Source: Heliocybe sulcata
Lineage: Eukaryota > Basidiomycota > Agaricomycetes > Gloeophyllales > Gloeophyllaceae
Direction: 5' to 3'
DNA length: 64,000 nt
Assembly (NCBI GenBank): GCA_004369045.1
Contig: ML213507.1
Coordinates: 1,049,078-1,113,077, forward strand
The notes below the pieces were generated by a model that was given only the letters and a program-made list of their open reading frames with translations, ran no database searches and was not told the origin of the DNA. This document shows positions 59,941 through 64,000 of this stretch, piece after piece (the stretch's first letter is position 1; the number at the start of each line of letters is the position of its first letter). Both the position numbers and the translations under genes were made by a program.

Positions 59941-61158
59941 ATGTCTATGACCATGGATAATCTGGGAAAGAAACGCAAAAAGTCTCTTGCTGCTGCAGTC
60001 GACGCGGAGCAGCCGCATCCAAAGAAGTCCCGCAAGGAGGGCAAGGAGAAGAAACACACAAGAAACGACAAGGGCAAGGCAAAGGAGGTCGGAAGCGAAT
60101 TCAGGGTTGTCAGAGCGTCCTTCGTTGCATCTATTCCTCCGGTCTTTGCGAGTAATCCCCGTATGGGTGTAGAGGAGATGCTAGATTCAATGGTAATGAG
60201 GTATGTGCACCCTCCTTGGTATACGGTGAGTTCTGTGTATGGTGGAACTCGAAGATGCTTGCGTCGTTAGATATGTGCCTGCACTACAGGGCGTCGTTCT
60301 TGCGCACTCGAATCTGCAGTTCCTTGAGCAAAAGGCGTCTATAAAAGCGGACTGTCCGTACGCAGTGTGTAACGTTGGCTTTGATACGACTGTCTGGAGT
60401 CCACGCGTCGGAATGAAGCTGGGTGAGTAGCTGCATCCAAGTAACTCGTATCTGTACTAAATGATACAGTCGGACGAGTCAACCTATGTTCTCCGGACCA
60501 CATATCCCTCCTCGTACACCGCACCTTTAACGTCTCCATACCCCGTCATCATATACCCACCGACCAATGGGAGTTCGAGTATGGTCCAGCAGAAAACGAC
60601 CCTGAATTTGGCCCTCACGCTGTTCAAGATGAGGAGGACGGCCCCATGAACGCTGATGAGGGTTCAAGCCAAAACGAAGACGAGACGCATGAAATTGAAG
60701 GCGGCGGACGGTGGGTGCACAAGATCACCGGAGACCGGCTTGGAGGGACCGGGCGGCAGCTAGAATTTACCGTTATCGGGTGAGTTCTGTCTTTCCCTTT
60801 AGTGTTAACTCAGGTCTAACGTTCTCCTTGCAGCCTCACGGTCGCAAACAACATGTTATCACTGATCGGCTCGATACAACCCGATCCATTTTCGCCCGAC
60901 CACGTACCAGTCAACATGTCCTCAATCCAAGCAGAAGCAGAACCCAACGAGGACGAGGCGCCGGTCCTGGACGAGGGCGAAGTTGACAGCGATGAAGATG
61001 ACGATCCTTTCGCGAAGCTCGGCAAAATGGGCGACGAGGCTAAGCGGAAGGCGGAAGAGACTGCTACGGCAAAAAAGAAGGAGAAGAAGGAGAAGAAGAG
61101 GAAGCGGAAAGACCAGAATTCGGAGGCGAAGCAAGTAAAGAAAAAGAAGAAGACATAG
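59941..61158 (+). CDS. RPA43: RNA polymerase I subunit RPA43
   Basis: Stalk subunit of RNA polymerase I in the nucleolus, contacting the initiation factor Rrn3. Exons 59941-60200, 60271-60422, 60470-60779 and 60834-61158 give 348 residues. A basic N-terminal tail leads to the Rpb7-N-like domain (FRVVRASFVASIPPVFASNP, then YVPALQGVVLAHSNLQFLEQ). An OB-like domain follows (KLVGRVNLCSPDHISLLVHR, FNVSIPRHHIP). After an acidic insertion the OB part closes with RWVHKITGD and LEFTVIGLTVANNMLSLIGS. The C-terminus is acidic and then a dense Lys tract (KKKEKKEKKRKRK), a likely nucleolar targeting signal. Confidence 0.93.
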
Positions 61159-61379
61159 CTCTTGCCTGCACCCTTGGTTATTTTGGCTTTCACTATGGAT
61201 GGAACTGCTGCGACGGCCAAGACTCACGATTGCATCGGACTACTGATGCATTCGAAGAGATTTCTGTCTGACATCAGCCAGCTGGGATTAACCACTCCAA
61301 TTGTCACATATCACTTCTACTGGTGTATTCTCAGCTCTCCTGATCAACCTCCCAGATCCTCAAAGCGGGAATAAATCGC

Positions 61380-62037
61380 ATGCGACTAGGTAAGTCGGTG
61401 CGACCAACTCCGTATCAATTGCTCGTCTAGCCTTTCAGGATACTACCGATAGCGTCGCGACTCTTCCCATCGAGGAGTACAGCTGCGTCTATAGCGACAA
61501 CACCTACAGTCGGAGCGACGTAGTAAGTGATAACTTGTTTCCAGAGGTTCTTCTCCCATATATCGAAACTGGCCGTCATTTTCTTTCCTTCATTGGATTA
61601 AGGTAAGGGCATATTCTACGAAAGAGTAAGACCAACACAAGAATAAGACGTCGCAGTCGTTCCTCCGCTAACCGGGATTGGCCTCATCAGAAACCTACAG
61701 AGCGGCGCCCATCGTTCCCCAACACGGAACTCGATTAACCGGTCCTTGGGAATCGCGTCTCGATGCAGCTGGTTATGTTCGTCGACTATATTTTTCCGTC
61801 ACTGACAAGACGCCCTTGGAAGAAGTCGACGATGCGGCTTGAGATAGCCTTGACCTTCCGCTGGCGCGGGTACAGCAGCTTGGAGAGGGAATAGCGGCAG
61901 GTTTAATGATCTCAACCATTCATCCACGTGCGAGCAGTTGGATGGTTACTTCGGACATGGTGCTGTCAAGAGACGGGCTCCGCAGTCTATACTACAACGA
62001 TGCTTGCCCAGCACGCGAGCCGGGCACGTCAGAATAA
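61380..62037 (+). CDS. Possible small gene of unknown function (155 aa)
   Basis: A spliced model with exons 61380-61389, 61431-61602, 61701-61824 and 61876-62037 keeps one frame: SDNLFPEVLLPYIETGRHFL, then AAPIVPQHGTRLTGPWESRL, then GLMISTIHPRASSWMVTSD, ending in TAA. The middle and last exons read like real protein, and the 51-nt third intron removes an in-frame TGA. The first intron would be only 41 nt, below the local norm, so the start is doubtful. No family is recognised. It could also be a relic of a longer gene. Confidence 0.35.
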
Positions 62038-62150
62038 CGTCGAAGGGACAGTGTTAAACAACACGCCCTATTGCATACGTGTGCGCTAGACGTTTCGGCT
62101 GATAATGTTATGTATAATGCCACTAAGTAGTAAGACAGGATAAAAAGCAC

Positions 62151-62238
62151 AGGCCTTGCCAGGACTCGAACCTGGGTTATCGGAAATTGCCAGAACTGGT
62201 CAGAATCCGATGTGATAGGACCGCTACACTACAAGGCC
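62151..62238 (-). tRNA. tRNA-Gln (anticodon CUG) with a 14-nt intron
   Basis: The 88-nt sequence folds as a standard cloverleaf. The acceptor stem is GGCCTTG/CAAGGCC with discriminator T, the anticodon stem TCGGA/TCCGA, and the T arm contains GGTTCGAGTCC (the B box). The anticodon CTG sits in the loop TTCTGA, and the intron (62199-62186) starts one base after the anticodon, the canonical position. The 3' CCA is not encoded, as expected in a eukaryote. Confidence 0.93.
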
Positions 62239-62364
62239 TTGAAATAGGCCACGCGCTTTATAATGTATCCATAATTTCAAAGCATCAGGCCTTCATGAAT
62301 CACGTTCGACTTCCCTGCTTATAAAGTAACCATACAATTATCTATATCATACTAGAAACCCTTC

Positions 62365-64000
62365 TTAATGCTCGCGCATACTGAACGGTAGCTCATACAC
62401 CTGCTCGTTCTGCTTGAACACGACCTTGGCCCGTTCCTTCATCAGTTTCTCCCTCTCTTCCTTCGCGTGCTCCATCGTAATAACCCCTCCCCTGCCAGCA
62501 TCATCCGCCTTCAACCAGTCCGTGATCATCTCGAACAACTCGACAGGAAGATTCTGCATGGCTGGTGCGCGTTCCAACTCGCGCATGCACCAGTCGAATT
62601 GCTGCGGAGGCACTACGGACGTCGACAGGATCTCGATGGTAGGATTGACGAGGAAGAAGCAAAGAATCTTCCGGTGCCCAGGCTTCGATGTATCGACCAA
62701 CTTAAATGGTGAAACGCGATGCTGCCAGATATTTGGGAAGGCCAGGCATTTACCTTCCTTAGTGATCACGGATCCAAGGTTTTGGTTCAAGGGCCCATCG
62801 CTTCCATCGATACCGTATACCATCAGATAGCCCTTGTGATCGCCCTTCTGGTACCGTTGGTCCATGTCTTCACACAACGCAGTGCGGAAACTAATCTTCG
62901 ACTCTGTGACGTTCGACGAGTCGTAGTAGTAGATTCCAATAGCAACAATCTTCTCGTTGTCCATCCCCTCGACATGCCACGAGCCGCCTGCGTACTCCGG
63001 CACCTCAGGCGTCAAGGTGATGTTCGCCATCTTGACGATAACCTGAATCTTGCGCCCTTTCAGGGTGAGGCTGACCTGCTCTTTGGGGTCAGGAGGAGTA
63101 AATGGATCCGGCTCCGGGATGCAGGGTTCCTTTAGCTTCTTCCAGATATGGTAAGCGCGGTAATATTCACGTCGAGCCGCATCTGTATCTCCGGGATAGT
63201 CCTTTTGAATCACCTCCAGTACGGGCTCTGAGGGCTCTGACATGAGGCTCCGCTGGTACCACTCAAACGGATCAGCCTCAATAACTGGCCTCTGAGGGCT
63301 GGCGACGTCCGCGAGAACGCGCTCCCACAGAGGAACAAAACGCTCAAGGACAGTTGTTATTGTCAAATAGAGGGCCTTGTGATCGTCGGGGTGAAGATTG
63401 TTGATGTACGATAGATGCTGCACTTCGCCTGTTTCTGACACGGAGAAGTCGGTCGGTAGCCACTGGAACTGGCGGGATAACGAGTAAGGAGTCGAGCTGA
63501 ACGGAGTGTGCCCGAGGTCTTCTCGCGCGTCGATATACTCGTCCACTGAGGGGACATATAGCGATCCAGTTGCAGGATTCCTCACGAGCGACTTGCCGAT
63601 ACGGAGACAGTTGAGCGATGGGTGGATGAGGTCGAGCACCTGATTGTTACTGCCTGGATGCCAGTCTTTCTCTGCTTCCGGAACCGATTCAAGGACTGAT
63701 GCCCCTCGAAGGAGCGCCTCTCTGAGCTCGGGAGAAATGAGATTGTATGACTGATATACGTTCGAGATGTGCATCATCTAAAGAGGAATGTGACTTTGTA
63801 TTCGGAACATCTGGAGGTGTCTGTCGCACCTCTATACCGGTCACTGGGTCGCGCTGGTCCGCGAGCCATTTCAGCCAGTCGAAGATATAATCGAGTTGCT
63901 TCCTGGTGATAACTTTGTGAGGCCAACGCTTATTCTGTGACCATTGGCCGTAATGCTCCTCGCTGTCGTCTTCGCTGTCCGTTGGCTGAAGGTGGAACCA
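62365..64000 (-). CDS. DUF4246 family protein, copy C (partial at the right edge)
   Basis: The last exon 63777-62365 (470 codons) and 57 codons of the preceding exon (64000-63830) are present; the start lies outside. The core matches copy B: GGSWHVEGMDNEKIVAIGI, FPNIWQHRVSPF, GHRKILCFFLVNP and STSVVPPQQFDW, so the His-x-Glu ... His ... Arg set is complete. The visible part of exon 1 has RWPHKVITRKQLDYIFDWLK and ends ADQRDPVTGIE, the same splice position as in A and B. The C-terminus ends in MREH where A and B end in MCEH. No sign of decay is seen. Confidence 0.93.

Noticed and set aside
1-64000. CRISPR arrays, bacterial operon signals, retroelement or LTR sequences
   Set aside because: No spaced identical repeats, no ribosome binding sites, and no reverse transcriptase, integrase or long terminal repeat signatures were seen.

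Overview
This is nuclear DNA of a filamentous basidiomycete. Nearly every recognisable gene is cut by many short introns (about 47 to 70 nt, GT...AG, often with a CTAAC or CTGAC branch site). The gene content (LIM-C1-RhoGAP regulator, fused betaine lipid synthase, tannase-family esterase, DUF4246 paralogues, BTB and F-box proteins, SNG1/DUF3533 transporter) fits Agaricomycetes. A wood- or litter-decay species such as a polypore is my inference. Exon models were built by hand from splice signals and family similarity. For every complete multi-exon model the exon lengths add up to an intact reading frame.

Layout, left to right: the 5' half of a chitin synthase gene (1-1156, minus, runs off the edge); an intronless 1141-residue coiled-coil and proline-rich protein (2055-5480, minus); a secreted tannase/feruloyl esterase with 15 coding exons (6139-8529, plus); an accessory stretch with three tandem genes for tiny single-domain dsRNA-binding-like proteins (10039-14748, plus); an SNG1-like membrane protein (15323-17092, minus); 2.9 kb without a gene I can support; RNA polymerase II elongation factor ELL (19957-22383, plus); a head-to-head pair of SAM-dependent enzymes, betaine lipid synthase (22845-25846, minus) and a cyclopropane-synthase/coclaurine-N-methyltransferase-like protein (26739-28449, plus); a 1391-residue LIM/C1/RhoGAP protein (28767-33466, minus); and KTI12 (36284-37437, plus).

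The right half holds three DUF4246 paralogues (37549-39468 minus; 44660-46486 plus; 62365-64000 minus, partial) and a decayed fourth fragment near 47.2-47.5 kb. Between and around them lie an F-box protein, a BTB protein, an 854-bp non-autonomous DNA transposon with perfect 34-bp terminal inverted repeats and TA target duplication, a membrane-anchored coiled-coil protein, a PSR/NIF-type CTD phosphatase, and a divergent pair of housekeeping genes (PAM16 and RPA43). A tRNA-Gln(CUG) gene with a 14-nt intron and a weakly supported small gene sit near the right end.

Housekeeping genes (ELL, KTI12, PAM16, RPA43, RhoGAP, chitin synthase) alternate with accessory, duplicating ones (dsRBD-like cluster, DUF4246 family). 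The most unusual observations are the tandem dsRBD-like microproteins, a predicted 4-nt micro-exon that splits the active-site HC cysteine codon of the tannase, and the head-to-head lipid methyltransferase pair.
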